A stretch of DNA of 33,890 bases, taken from contig JALENK010000074.1 of assembly GCA_022767515.1 (NCBI GenBank), positions 1-33,890 of the forward strand, in the 5' to 3' direction. Positions 14,759-23,324 of this stretch are shown here, one piece after another. A program made the translations under genes and the position numbers. The notes beneath the pieces were generated by a model. The model made no database searches, was not told the DNA's origin, and was given only the letters and a program-made list of their open reading frames with translations. This DNA is from Clostridium sp. (lineage in GTDB: Bacteria; Bacillota; Clostridia; Clostridiales; Clostridiaceae). How positions within the stretch are numbered: the stretch's first letter is position 1; each line of letters starts with the position of its first letter.

Positions 14759-16991
14759 GATTAAAGAAATGTTTTTTAATATTGAGTTTATAAAATTTGT
14801 TGCTATTGGTTGTATAAATACATTAAATGGTATTTTATTTTCTTATGTATTTTCAATTTTTTTAAATGAAAATTTAGCATTTGTTGTAGGTTATATACTG
14901 GGGCTTTTTATTTCATACTTGTTAAATAGCTTTTTTACATTTAAGGAAAAGTTACATATTAAAAAGTTTGTGAAATTTGCAATTTCATATATTCCCAATT
15001 TTATAATACAAAATGTTGTGGTAATTCTTGTATTTAATGTTTTAGGATATCATAAGTTAATAGCATATGCATTGGCAGCAATTATTGGTGTTCCAATTAC
15101 ATTTCTTTTTATGAAGTTGTTTGCATTTAATAATAAAGAAACTGGAATTAATGGAGTTTTTATCAAATTAAGTTCTAAGGTAAAGAAATGTTTAAATGAT
15201 GTTTTACACAATAAAATGACTAAATTTAGAGTTATTGTATTGATAGATATGCTATTAAAATCAATTTGTGTTATGGCAATAATTCAAGAGGATTCTGCAA
15301 ATAGCCTTAAATTTAGTAAGATTTCGTTTAGATATGCAATTATTTATTTAGCATTTATATTGATATTTTATTCATTTAGTTATCTTTTATCTAAAAATAA
15401 GCAGATTATATATCTTTGGTGTATGAATGTATTGTATTCTATATTGCTTATTTTTGATTTATCTTACTATAGAGTGAGCAGAGATTTTTTAGGATTAAAG
15501 CATATCTTATATCCTGATTCGTTTAATACTATGAACGATAGCATAATTAACTTTGAAAAAATTGATTTGATTTTTATAATTGATTTAGTTGTTATACTAA
15601 TTTGGTTTATTTTAAGAAAGGTTCGAAACGAAGAGAGAATAAGTACTAAAAAGTTTGCTATCACATTAATCCCATCAATTTCAATTATATTGGTAGGAGG
15701 ATTACTACTTGATATATTAAATATATACGGATATAATGAAACAATTTTTGATAAGAGATGGGATGTAGAGATGTCAGCTACAGCACCTGGGCCATTAGGT
15801 TATCATACCTTAGAGGTAGCAAGAACCTTATATAAGAAAACTAATAGAATTAATGAATTAGATAAAGAAGAGATAGATGCATGGTTTAAATATAATAGAG
15901 AGGATTTAGAAAAGAATGAGTATTTTGGTTGTATAAAAGGAAAAAATATTGTTCTTCTTCAAGTTGAATCTTTAGAGAATTTTGTAATAAATAAAAAAGT
16001 TGAAGGAAAGTATATTATGCCTTTCTTAACTAAACTTTCACAAGAAGGAATTTATTGTAGTAATTTTTATGAACAAAATAGTGGTGGACATAGTATAGAT
16101 TGTGATTTTTTAGTTAATACTTCAATTTACCCATTAGAGGATTTTATTACAGCAGTTAATTATGGTGAAAATGTATATTCTAATTCTCTTCCTAGAATTT
16201 TGAAGAGAAATGGTTATAATACAATTACAACTCATGCTGAAGAGTTAAACTCATTTAATTGGACAGAATTGCATAAATGTGGTTTTGACCCAGATGATAT
16301 TTGGTCATTAAATGATTTTAACTATGATGAAAGAGTGGGATATGGGCTATCTGATAAAAGTTATTTAAGCCAAGTTGCAAATAAATTAGAGAATGTAAAG
16401 GAACCTTTTTTAATTCAGATACCTACATTATCAAGTCATGGGCCTTTTGATATTCAATCCGTATATAGAGAATTAGATTTGCCCTCTGATATAGATAAAA
16501 GTAAGCTTGGAGGATATTTTCAGAGCTTACGTTATACAGATAATCAAATAAAGAGATTTTATAATATGCTTTCTGAAAGTGGAATGATGAAGGATACAGT
16601 ATTTGTAATCTATGGCGACCATACGGGGGTGCATAATTATTATAATGATGAAATTAAGGATTTAGATTATGATGGAAATTGGTGGAAAGAATATGATCAT
16701 AAGATACCATTAATTATATATGGTGAAGGAATAAATCCTACAGAAGTTACAGTATCGGGAGGACAAGTGGATATATTGCCTACTCTATGTTATTTATTAG
16801 GAATTGATGATGAAGAATATAAAAATACTTCTATGGGAAGAGTTTTATTAAATACTAATAGAGATGCTACATTGCGTAGATGGAGGATTATAGAAGGGAA
16901 TATAAAAAATAACGAAGAAAGAGACTTTATTTTAAAATCATATTATATAGGAAATAGAATAATTATGAATGATTATATGAATAAAAAATAA
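14739..16991 (+). CDS. GtrA flippase domain fused to LtaS-type polymerase
   Basis: A 750-residue fusion. Residues 1 to about 135 are a four-segment GtrA/GtcA-like domain (FIKFVAIGCINTLNGILFS, GYILGLFISYLLNSFFTFK, KFVKFAISYIPNF), the family thought to flip polyprenyl-phosphate sugars. After a short linker come five more transmembrane segments and an extracellular LtaS-like domain: NIVLLQVESLENF, GGHSIDCDFLVNTSIYP with Ser452 at the nucleophile position, TTHAEELNSFNW, LSSHGPFD, VIYGDHTGVH. The fusion ties sugar export directly to polymer synthesis. The ATG at 14739 has AGAGGAAAG upstream and overlaps the GT2 gene; the frame upstream to 14718 has no SD. I see no sign of a frameshift at the domain border. 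Confidence 0.92.
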   Translation: MKKIITKIKEMFFNIEFIKFVAIGCINTLNGILFSYVFSIFLNENLAFVVGYILGLFISYLLNSFFTFKEKLHIKKFVKFAISYIPNFIIQNVVVILVFNVLGYHKLIAYALAAIIGVPITFLFMKLFAFNNKETGINGVFIKLSSKVKKCLNDVLHNKMTKFRVIVLIDMLLKSICVMAIIQEDSANSLKFSKISFRYAIIYLAFILIFYSFSYLLSKNKQIIYLWCMNVLYSILLIFDLSYYRVSRDFLGLKHILYPDSFNTMNDSIINFEKIDLIFIIDLVVILIWFILRKVRNEERISTKKFAITLIPSISIILVGGLLLDILNIYGYNETIFDKRWDVEMSATAPGPLGYHTLEVARTLYKKTNRINELDKEEIDAWFKYNREDLEKNEYFGCIKGKNIVLLQVESLENFVINKKVEGKYIMPFLTKLSQEGIYCSNFYEQNSGGHSIDCDFLVNTSIYPLEDFITAVNYGENVYSNSLPRILKRNGYNTITTHAEELNSFNWTELHKCGFDPDDIWSLNDFNYDERVGYGLSDKSYLSQVANKLENVKEPFLIQIPTLSSHGPFDIQSVYRELDLPSDIDKSKLGGYFQSLRYTDNQIKRFYNMLSESGMMKDTVFVIYGDHTGVHNYYNDEIKDLDYDGNWWKEYDHKIPLIIYGEGINPTEVTVSGGQVDILPTLCYLLGIDDEEYKNTSMGRVLLNTNRDATLRRWRIIEGNIKNNEERDFILKSYYIGNRIIMNDYMNKK

Positions 16992-17021
16992 TATGTATAT
17001 ACACTTTAAGGAGAGAATCTG

Positions 17022-19049
17022 ATGAGGAAAATAAAACAACTAATCTCAAGTAAAGAATTTTTACATTATATGATAATTATGGGATTAAATCTAGTGATAA
17101 GCGGAATATTATTTTTGATATTTTGGCAAGTTATGAGAATGTCTCTAGCGATTACTTTTGCTATTATTATTGGAACTAGTATAGGATTTTTTATAAATAA
17201 TAAATTTCCAGCTAAAATAGATATGCTATGCTTATGGGTACAAAAATATGTTCAGAAAATTATAAATAATAATAGTATTTTTAGAATCATAATTGTTTTA
17301 GATGGTTTGATGAAAACAGTATTATTTATGGCAGTTTTAAGAAGTGAAGCGGATGGGGCCTGGTCTTATAGTAATATTATGATGAATTATGCACCAACAT
17401 ACTTTGCTTTTATACTCTTGTTTTATTCATTTACATATTTATTATCAAAGAAAGGTCAAAATATATATCTTTTAATAATGAATTTTATTTATTCATTATT
17501 ATTAATTGCAGATATATCATATTATAGAACAAGTAGAGATTTACTTAGTTTAAAGCAATTATTGTACCCAAGTTCTTTTAATTTATATAATGAGTCGATA
17601 ATTAACTTTAAAATACTTGATTTGATTTTTATAGTTGATAGTATAATTATTTTGGTTATTTACATAATAAAAAAAATAGAGAGTCGAGAAAAAAGAAGTT
17701 TTAAGAAATTTTTTATTTCAATTATTGCATCTATGCTAATTATATCTGGTTCAGTAATATATTATGATATTTATCATTTAAGTTCTAATTGGTATGATAC
17801 TATTGCTACTATTCAGCACAATACAGTTGTAAACAATAATGCAGGGGGTCCTATTGCATATACCCTTTCTGAATCATTAAGGGCATTAATGAGGAAAAGT
17901 TATAAATTAAGTGAACAGGATAAAAAAGAAGTTGAAGATTGGTTTGAGCAGAACAGAGAAGATTTACCTAACAATGAATATTTTTCAGCATTAAAAGGAA
18001 AAAATATTCTATTGATACAGGTTGAATCTTTAGAGAATTTTGTATTAAATAGAACTGTAGAGGGAAATGAAATAACACCATTTTTAAATAAATTGGTTAA
18101 GAATAGTATTTATTGTAGTAATTTTTATGAAGAAAATGGTGAGGCGTTAAGTATAGACTGTGATTTTATATTAAATTCATCAATTTATCCTAGTAGACGT
18201 TATAAAACAGGAGTGTATTATGGTGAAAATACTTACTCAAATTCATTACCTAGGATATTAAAAAGAAATGGATATCATACAATTTCAACACATGCAGAAG
18301 ATAAGGATAATTATAACTGGAGTGAATTTCATAGATGTGGATTTAATCCAGATGAAATGTGGTCTATAGAGGATTATGATTATGATGAAAAAATTGGTTA
18401 TGGATTATCAGATGAGAGCTTTTATAGACAGGTATATGATAAAATTCAAAATATAAAGCAACCATTTTTTCTACAAATGGCTACATTAGCAAGTCATGGA
18501 CCATTTGATATTGGAGATGAAAATAAAACAATACATTTTTCATATAAATTGGAATCTAGTCATCTAGGAAAATATTTTCAAGCTGTAAGATATGCAGATG
18601 AACAATTAGAAAAATTCTATAATAAGTTAGTTGAAAGTGGAATGATGGAAAATACTGCATTAGTAATATTAGGCGACCATTCAGGAGTGCATAGATACTA
18701 TAATGATGAGCTTCAAAAACTAGATTATGAAGGTGATTGGTGGAGAAATTTTGACCATAAGATTCCATTAATTATATATGCTGAAGGAATAAAGCCTAAA
18801 GAAGTTACAGTATCAGGTGGACAAGTAGATGTATTGCCAACCTTAAGCTATCTTTTAGGAATTGATAAAAATGAATATAATAAGACATCAATGGGAAGAG
18901 TTTTATTAAATACTAATAGGGATGCAACTATTATGCATACGCAAGAAATAGTAGGGAATGTAAGAAATGAAGAAGAACGAGAATTTATATTAAAAAGTTA
19001 TGATATTGGTGAGAAAATAATTAAAAGTGATTATATGAATAGAGAATAG
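17022..19049 (+). CDS. LtaS-type polymerase with shortened GtrA-like N-terminus
   Basis: A 675-residue paralogue of the preceding fusion. The N-terminus has only two hydrophobic segments resembling the first half of GtrA (FLHYMIIMGLNLVISGILFLI, ITFAIIIGTSIGFFINNKF), then moves straight to the LtaS membrane domain, so the flippase half looks eroded. The catalytic domain is intact: NILLIQVESLENF, EALSIDCDFILNSSIYP with Ser377 at the nucleophile position, STHAEDKDNYNW, LASHGPFD, VILGDHSGVH. It shares long C-terminal runs with its neighbour (VTVSGGQVD, SMGRVLLNTNRDAT), so it is a recent tandem duplicate. AAGGAGAG precedes the ATG. The terminator stem overlaps the stop codon. Confidence 0.9.
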   Translation: MRKIKQLISSKEFLHYMIIMGLNLVISGILFLIFWQVMRMSLAITFAIIIGTSIGFFINNKFPAKIDMLCLWVQKYVQKIINNNSIFRIIIVLDGLMKTVLFMAVLRSEADGAWSYSNIMMNYAPTYFAFILLFYSFTYLLSKKGQNIYLLIMNFIYSLLLIADISYYRTSRDLLSLKQLLYPSSFNLYNESIINFKILDLIFIVDSIIILVIYIIKKIESREKRSFKKFFISIIASMLIISGSVIYYDIYHLSSNWYDTIATIQHNTVVNNNAGGPIAYTLSESLRALMRKSYKLSEQDKKEVEDWFEQNREDLPNNEYFSALKGKNILLIQVESLENFVLNRTVEGNEITPFLNKLVKNSIYCSNFYEENGEALSIDCDFILNSSIYPSRRYKTGVYYGENTYSNSLPRILKRNGYHTISTHAEDKDNYNWSEFHRCGFNPDEMWSIEDYDYDEKIGYGLSDESFYRQVYDKIQNIKQPFFLQMATLASHGPFDIGDENKTIHFSYKLESSHLGKYFQAVRYADEQLEKFYNKLVESGMMENTALVILGDHSGVHRYYNDELQKLDYEGDWWRNFDHKIPLIIYAEGIKPKEVTVSGGQVDVLPTLSYLLGIDKNEYNKTSMGRVLLNTNRDATIMHTQEIVGNVRNEEEREFILKSYDIGEKIIKSDYMNRE

Positions 19050-19078
19050 AACCTATTTTACTTAGGTTCTATTATTTT
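19046..19078 (+). terminator. Rho-independent terminator of the surface-polymer operon
   Basis: ATAGAACCTA pairs with TAGGTTCTAT across a seven-base loop and is followed by TATTTT. The stem includes the stop codon of the third polymerase. Confidence 0.88.
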
Positions 19079-19182
19079 GTATAAAATATTCTGAATATTT
19101 TAAATAATCTAAAAGGAAAATCAATTTAAATATAGAATATATTTATTTGTGGGTAATCATAAGTTATATAAATGGTATGGAA

Positions 19183-19228
19183 GAGAGGTGAAGTCAAAGG
19201 TTAATTTAATTAGTGCTTTGACGAATTT
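19183..19228 (+). promoter_or_regulatory. Distant Shine-Dalgarno with intervening hairpin before the EF-G paralogue
   Basis: A good SD (AGGTGA, 19186-19191) lies 37 bases from the ATG at 19229, and nothing SD-like is closer. Between them GTCAAAG (19193-19199) pairs perfectly with CTTTGAC (19216-19222), with an inner TAAT/ATTA. With the hairpin folded, only seven unpaired bases separate SD and ATG, the normal distance. No upstream in-frame start exists, since TAG lies at 19211. Confidence 0.6.
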
Positions 19229-21295
19229 ATGAAAGATTATTGTAGTTTAAATTTAAGAAATGTTGGAATATTAGGACATAGTTCATCAGGAAAAACATTA
19301 TTATCAGAATCCCTATTATATATATCAAAATCAATAGATAGAATGGGAAAAATAGAAGATGGTACAACTGTGTCTGATTTTGATATAGAAGAAAAGAAGA
19401 GAGGAATCTCTCTTTCAGCATCAATTTTACCAATAGAATGGCAAAATATAAAAATTAATTTAGTTGATATTCCAGGATATTTTGATTTCTTAGGAGAACA
19501 GATTCAAGCTATGAGAGCTGTTGATGTAGCCACAATAGTCGTTTGTGGTGTAGCTGGAGTAGAGGTTGGAACAGAAAAGGCATGGGATTATTGTAATAAG
19601 ATAAAATTACCAAGAAACTTTTTTATTAATAAGCTAGATAGGGAAAATGCAAGTTTTGATAAAACGATTACACAGTTAAAAGATAAGTTTGGTATAAGTG
19701 TAGTTCCAATTCAATATCCAATAGGAGAAGGAGAAGAATTTAGAGGAGTAATTAATGTAATTACTAAGAGAGCACGTATATATAATCCTACAACTAAAAA
19801 AATGGAGCCGGCAGAGATTCCAGCAGAGCTTGTTGATAAGGTTAATGAATGTAAAGATATGATAATTGAGGCGGTAGCACAGACAAGTGAAGAATTATTA
19901 GATAAATTCTTTAATGGTGTGGAATTAACAGATTTAGAACTATATGAAGGTTTAATAAATGGATGTACAACAGGAGATATCGCACCTGTAATGTGTGGTT
20001 CTGCAATAAAGGCAATAGGAATAAATACATTATTGGAGGATATAATGGAGTGTTTCCCATCACCAAAGTATGCAATTCCTCAAAAAGCAATAGAAGTTGA
20101 TACAGACAAAGAGGTTTTTGTTAAACTAGAAGAAAATAAGCCATTCTCCGCATTAGTATTTAAAACAATAGCAGATCCGTTTGTAGGAAAGATATCATTA
20201 TTTAGAGTTATTACAGGTAAATTGACTGATGGAGTTAGTGTTATTAATACTAATAAAAATAAGTCTGAAAAAATGACACATTTATTTTTCATGAGAGGTA
20301 AAAATCAAATTCAAACTAAAGAAGTTGTTGCTGGAGATATAGCAGGAGTAGCTAAGTTACAATATACTTCAACAGGAGATAGCTTATGTGATGAATCATT
20401 TAAGGTTATTTATGACAAAATGAATTTACCAGAAGCTGTTATGTCAATGTCAGTTTTACCTAAGACAAAGGGCGATGAAGATAAGATTTCAAGTGCATTA
20501 AGTAAATTATCTGAAGAGGATATTGTATTTAAAATTAAGAGAGATGTGGAAAATGCGGAAACTATTATTTCAGGTCTTGGAGAAACACATTTAGAGGTAA
20601 TTGCATCAAAGCTTCAGAACAAATTTGGAGTGCAAGTTAAATTAGAGGAACCAAAGATTCCTTATAGAGAAACAATAAAAGGAAAATCAGATGTTCAAGG
20701 TAAACATAAAAAGCAATCAGGTGGTCATGGACAATATGGAGATGTAAAAATAATTTTTGAACATAGAAATGATGGAGCTGAGGAATTAGAGTTTGTTGAT
20801 AAGGTTGTCGGTGGAGCTGTACCTAGAAACTTTATTCCAGCGGTAGAAAAAGGGTTACATGAGTGTATGAAGCAAGGAGTTCTTGCAGGATATCCAGTAA
20901 TTTCTTTAAAGGCAACTCTATATGATGGTTCTTATCATACAGTAGATTCTTCAGAAATGGCATTTAAGGCAGCAACGGCTATTGCATACAAAAAAGGTTT
21001 AGAGGAAGCAAAACCTATACTTTTAGAGCCAATTATGAGTGTTGAGATAAGTGTTCCAGATGATTATGTTGGGGATGTTATTGGAGATATCAATAAGAGA
21101 AGAGGAAAAGTGATGAAAATGGACTCTGAGGATGGCACTAATAAATTAGTAGTAGAAATACCAATGGCAGAAATGACAAAATATGCAACTGATTTAAGGT
21201 CTATAACTCAGGCAAGGGGTAGCTTTACTATGAAGTTTGAAAGATATGATGAAGTTCCTGAAGCTAATGCAAAAAAAATAATTGAAAATAGATAA
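19229..21295 (+). CDS. Elongation factor G-like GTPase (EF-G paralogue)
   Basis: A 688-residue translational GTPase with EF-G domain order: the G domain (G1 GHSSSGKT at 16-23, G3 DIPGYFDF, G4 NKLD), then domains II to V, including the domain IV/V region with SGGHGQYGDVKI, GGAVPRNFIPAVEKG and RRGKVMKMDSEDG. Canonical EF-G has AHxDAGKT, RGITI and DTPGH; here they read GHSSSGKT, RGISL and DIPGY, typical of the second EF-G-type protein in many Clostridia and Thermotoga. The His of DTPGH, which helps GTP hydrolysis on the ribosome, is Tyr in this protein. It is unlikely to be the only EF-G of the cell, and str-operon partners (rpsL, rpsG, tuf) are absent. Its role may be accessory or stress-related. 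The start relies on an unusual hairpin-spaced SD. Confidence 0.92.
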   Translation: MKDYCSLNLRNVGILGHSSSGKTLLSESLLYISKSIDRMGKIEDGTTVSDFDIEEKKRGISLSASILPIEWQNIKINLVDIPGYFDFLGEQIQAMRAVDVATIVVCGVAGVEVGTEKAWDYCNKIKLPRNFFINKLDRENASFDKTITQLKDKFGISVVPIQYPIGEGEEFRGVINVITKRARIYNPTTKKMEPAEIPAELVDKVNECKDMIIEAVAQTSEELLDKFFNGVELTDLELYEGLINGCTTGDIAPVMCGSAIKAIGINTLLEDIMECFPSPKYAIPQKAIEVDTDKEVFVKLEENKPFSALVFKTIADPFVGKISLFRVITGKLTDGVSVINTNKNKSEKMTHLFFMRGKNQIQTKEVVAGDIAGVAKLQYTSTGDSLCDESFKVIYDKMNLPEAVMSMSVLPKTKGDEDKISSALSKLSEEDIVFKIKRDVENAETIISGLGETHLEVIASKLQNKFGVQVKLEEPKIPYRETIKGKSDVQGKHKKQSGGHGQYGDVKIIFEHRNDGAEELEFVDKVVGGAVPRNFIPAVEKGLHECMKQGVLAGYPVISLKATLYDGSYHTVDSSEMAFKAATAIAYKKGLEEAKPILLEPIMSVEISVPDDYVGDVIGDINKRRGKVMKMDSEDGTNKLVVEIPMAEMTKYATDLRSITQARGSFTMKFERYDEVPEANAKKIIENR

Positions 21296-21302
21296 ATTTT
21301 AT

Positions 21303-21341
21303 CAGAGTATAATATATTTAATGTATTATACTCTGTTTTTT
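21303..21341 (+). terminator. Rho-independent terminator after the EF-G paralogue
   Basis: CAGAGTATAATA pairs with TATTATACTCTG, a perfect 12 bp stem, followed by TTTTTT. Confidence 0.93.
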
Positions 21342-21381
21342 GTGGAATAATAAAAGTAGCTTTTATGTAGATGGTGATATT

Positions 21382-21606
21382 ATGGCTAAATATTTATTAG
21401 AGGTAAATAAAAATATTGGATTTTGGGAATGTGATTTGATAAAAAAATATTTAAAGGTTACTAAACAAAAGGATAGGATTTATATTATAACAGAGGGTCA
21501 AAATTTCAAAGAAATAAAACTAATATTAGCAGATATGAATTTTATAATAATTAATCAAAAAATGATAAGTTTAGAAAAATACGAAATAATTGCAAACAAA
21601 ATTTAA
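21382..21606 (+). CDS. Small protein of unknown function
   Basis: A 74-residue protein I do not recognise. It is mixed alpha/beta in character (MAKYLLEVNKN, then IKKYLKVTKQKDRIYIITEG), rich in Ile and Lys, without cysteine motifs (one Cys) and without a membrane segment. GGTGAT lies just before the ATG at 21382; the frame continues upstream to 21340 but that part would run into the preceding terminator, so the shorter form is preferred. It stands alone between a terminator and the glucokinase gene. Confidence 0.6.
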   Translation: MAKYLLEVNKNIGFWECDLIKKYLKVTKQKDRIYIITEGQNFKEIKLILADMNFIIINQKMISLEKYEIIANKI

Positions 21607-21688
21607 TAAATTATAAAATATGTCTTTATTTATTTGTAAAATCAATTTAAAATAGAAACGAGAATATTTATTGTTTATGGAGGTAGTC

Positions 21689-22645
21689 ATGAAAAATTAT
21701 GTTATTGGCGTTGATTTAGGTGGAACTAAAATCAGTACAGCATTATCTACTTTTGAAGGGAATATTATTAGTCAAACAGTAGTACCTACTAATGCTAGTG
21801 AGGGAGAATTACCAGTTTTAAATAGAATAATTAGTTCAATTAATGAAGTTATTAATGGAGCTAATATTACTATAAATGAAGTTGAAGCTATTGGAATAGG
21901 TTCACCTGGACCATTGGATGCTAAAAAAGGGTTAATAATAACAACACCTAACTTACCATTTAAGAACTATAACTTAGTTCAACCTATCAAAGAAAGATTT
22001 AATGTTCCTGTATATCTTGATAATGATGCAAATGTTGCAGCAATTGGAGAGTTTATGTTTGGAGCTGGAAAAGGTAAAGAAAATATAGTATTTTTCACTG
22101 TAAGTACTGGAGTAGGTGGAGGAGCTGTATTAAACGGACAAGCATATAGAGGTAATACATCAAATGCTTTAGAAATTGGACATATGACAGTAGCTCCAGA
22201 TGGACCAAGATGTGGTTGTGGAAATGTTGGATGTCTAGAAGCAGTAGCTTCTGGTACAGCAATTGGTAAGAGAGGACAAGAAGCTGTACAAACTAATGTT
22301 GAAACATCTCTTAAGAAGTATGACAAGATTACATCTTATGAAGTTTTTGTAGAAGCTAAAAATGGGGATGCAGTTGCTAAAGAAATAGTAGATAAGGCAA
22401 TGAATTATCTAGGAATAGGTGTAGCTAATGCAATATCAATATTTGATCCTGAAATGGTTATAATTGGTGGAGGAGTTTCTAAGGTTGGAGATATCTTATT
22501 TGATACTGTAAAATCAGTTGTTAAAACAAGATGCTTTAAGGCTATGTCAGAATCATGTGAAATTGTTCCAGCAGGCTTAGGTACAGATGCAGGTGTAATG
22601 GGAGCAGTAGCACTAGCAATATTAGAAACTAAAAACGCACAATAA
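21689..22645 (+). CDS. glcK: ROK-family glucokinase
   Basis: A 318-residue cytoplasmic sugar kinase that phosphorylates glucose at C6 with ATP. Signatures: N-terminal phosphate loop VIGVDLGGTKIS, IGIGSPGPLD, catalytic-region LDNDANVAAIGE, second phosphate loop TVSTGVGGGAV, and the ROK zinc site GHMTVAPDG followed by CGCGNVGCLEAVASG. The length is normal for the family. GGAGG lies five bases before the ATG at 21689, which makes the residue after the start MKNYVIGVDLG; the upstream TTG in frame (21671) is not needed. N-acetylmannosamine kinases share this fold, but the glucokinase reading fits a stand-alone housekeeping gene. A strong terminator follows. Confidence 0.9.
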   Translation: MKNYVIGVDLGGTKISTALSTFEGNIISQTVVPTNASEGELPVLNRIISSINEVINGANITINEVEAIGIGSPGPLDAKKGLIITTPNLPFKNYNLVQPIKERFNVPVYLDNDANVAAIGEFMFGAGKGKENIVFFTVSTGVGGGAVLNGQAYRGNTSNALEIGHMTVAPDGPRCGCGNVGCLEAVASGTAIGKRGQEAVQTNVETSLKKYDKITSYEVFVEAKNGDAVAKEIVDKAMNYLGIGVANAISIFDPEMVIIGGGVSKVGDILFDTVKSVVKTRCFKAMSESCEIVPAGLGTDAGVMGAVALAILETKNAQ

Positions 22646-22656
22646 TCATATTAGCT

Positions 22657-22688
22657 TTCCCAATAGATAAAATCTATTGGGAATTTTA
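22657..22688 (+). terminator. Rho-independent terminator after glcK
   Basis: TTCCCAATAGAT pairs perfectly with ATCTATTGGGAA across a three-base loop, followed by TTTTATTT. Confidence 0.93.
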
Positions 22689-22712
22689 TTTATAAGGAAG
22701 GGAACTGATGTT

Positions 22713-23189
22713 ATGGAGAATAATATTGTAGAGGAAGTATGTAAATTATTAATAAAAGAGAAGTTAAAGGTAGCAGTTGCAGAATCTTGTACTGGAGGAA
22801 TGATATCAAGTAATCTCGTTTCATATCCAGGAATCTCAGAAGTTTTTTTAGAGGGGGCTGTAACTTATTCTAATGAGGCTAAAATGAGAACCTTACAAGT
22901 AAAACAAGATACACTTAAGCAATTTGGAGCGGTAAGTGAACAAACAGCTAAAGAGATGGCAGAGGGAGTAGCTAAAAGAGCTGGTGCTGATGTAGCGGTT
23001 TCTACAACAGGAATAGCAGGTCCAGGTGGAGGAACAAAAGATAAGCCAGTTGGACTTGTTTATATAGGGGTTTATTGTAATGGTGAAGTAAAGGCATATA
23101 GAAATATTTTTGATGGAGATAGAATGCAAGTTAGAGAAAAAGCAACAATGAAAGCATTAGAGTTATTAAAAGAAAATATTACTAAATAA
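22713..23189 (+). CDS. pncC: Nicotinamide-nucleotide amidohydrolase PncC (CinA C-terminal domain)
   Basis: A 158-residue stand-alone CinA C-terminal domain. It deamidates nicotinamide mononucleotide to nicotinate mononucleotide in NAD salvage. Family motifs: VAVAESCTGGMISS (with the catalytic Ser), YPGISEVFLEGAVTYSNEAK, VSEQTAKEMAEGVAKR, and STTGIAGPGGGTKDKPVGLVYIG. The N-terminal MoaB-like domain of full-length CinA is absent, which is normal for the short form. The start at 22713 has AAGGAAGGG about ten bases upstream; the frame continues upstream into the glcK terminator and is not used. Confidence 0.93.
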   Translation: MENNIVEEVCKLLIKEKLKVAVAESCTGGMISSNLVSYPGISEVFLEGAVTYSNEAKMRTLQVKQDTLKQFGAVSEQTAKEMAEGVAKRAGADVAVSTTGIAGPGGGTKDKPVGLVYIGVYCNGEVKAYRNIFDGDRMQVREKATMKALELLKENITK

Positions 23190-23197
23190 AAATAGAA

Positions 23198-23227
23198 GAC
23201 AGTCTTTAGCAATGCTGCAAGACTGTC
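23198..23227 (+). terminator. Possible weak terminator or hairpin after pncC
   Basis: GACAGTCTT pairs with AAGACTGTC over a 12-base loop, but the downstream sequence (AACTATATAAAT) lacks a T tract. It may be an attenuator-like or processing hairpin. The remaining bases to 23324 are AT-rich and hold no gene that I can support. Confidence 0.35.
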
Positions 23228-23324
23228 AACTATATAAATAAAATGGGGGAGAGGCGATTATAAAAGCATATCGCTTCATTTAATAGTATTGCCATATATA
23301 ATAAAAATATACATAAAAATAAAT

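Noticed and set aside
21979-22326. A 115-codon reverse-strand frame within glcK.
   Set aside because: It is antisense to conserved glucokinase motifs, lacks an SD, and its protein has no sensible pattern.
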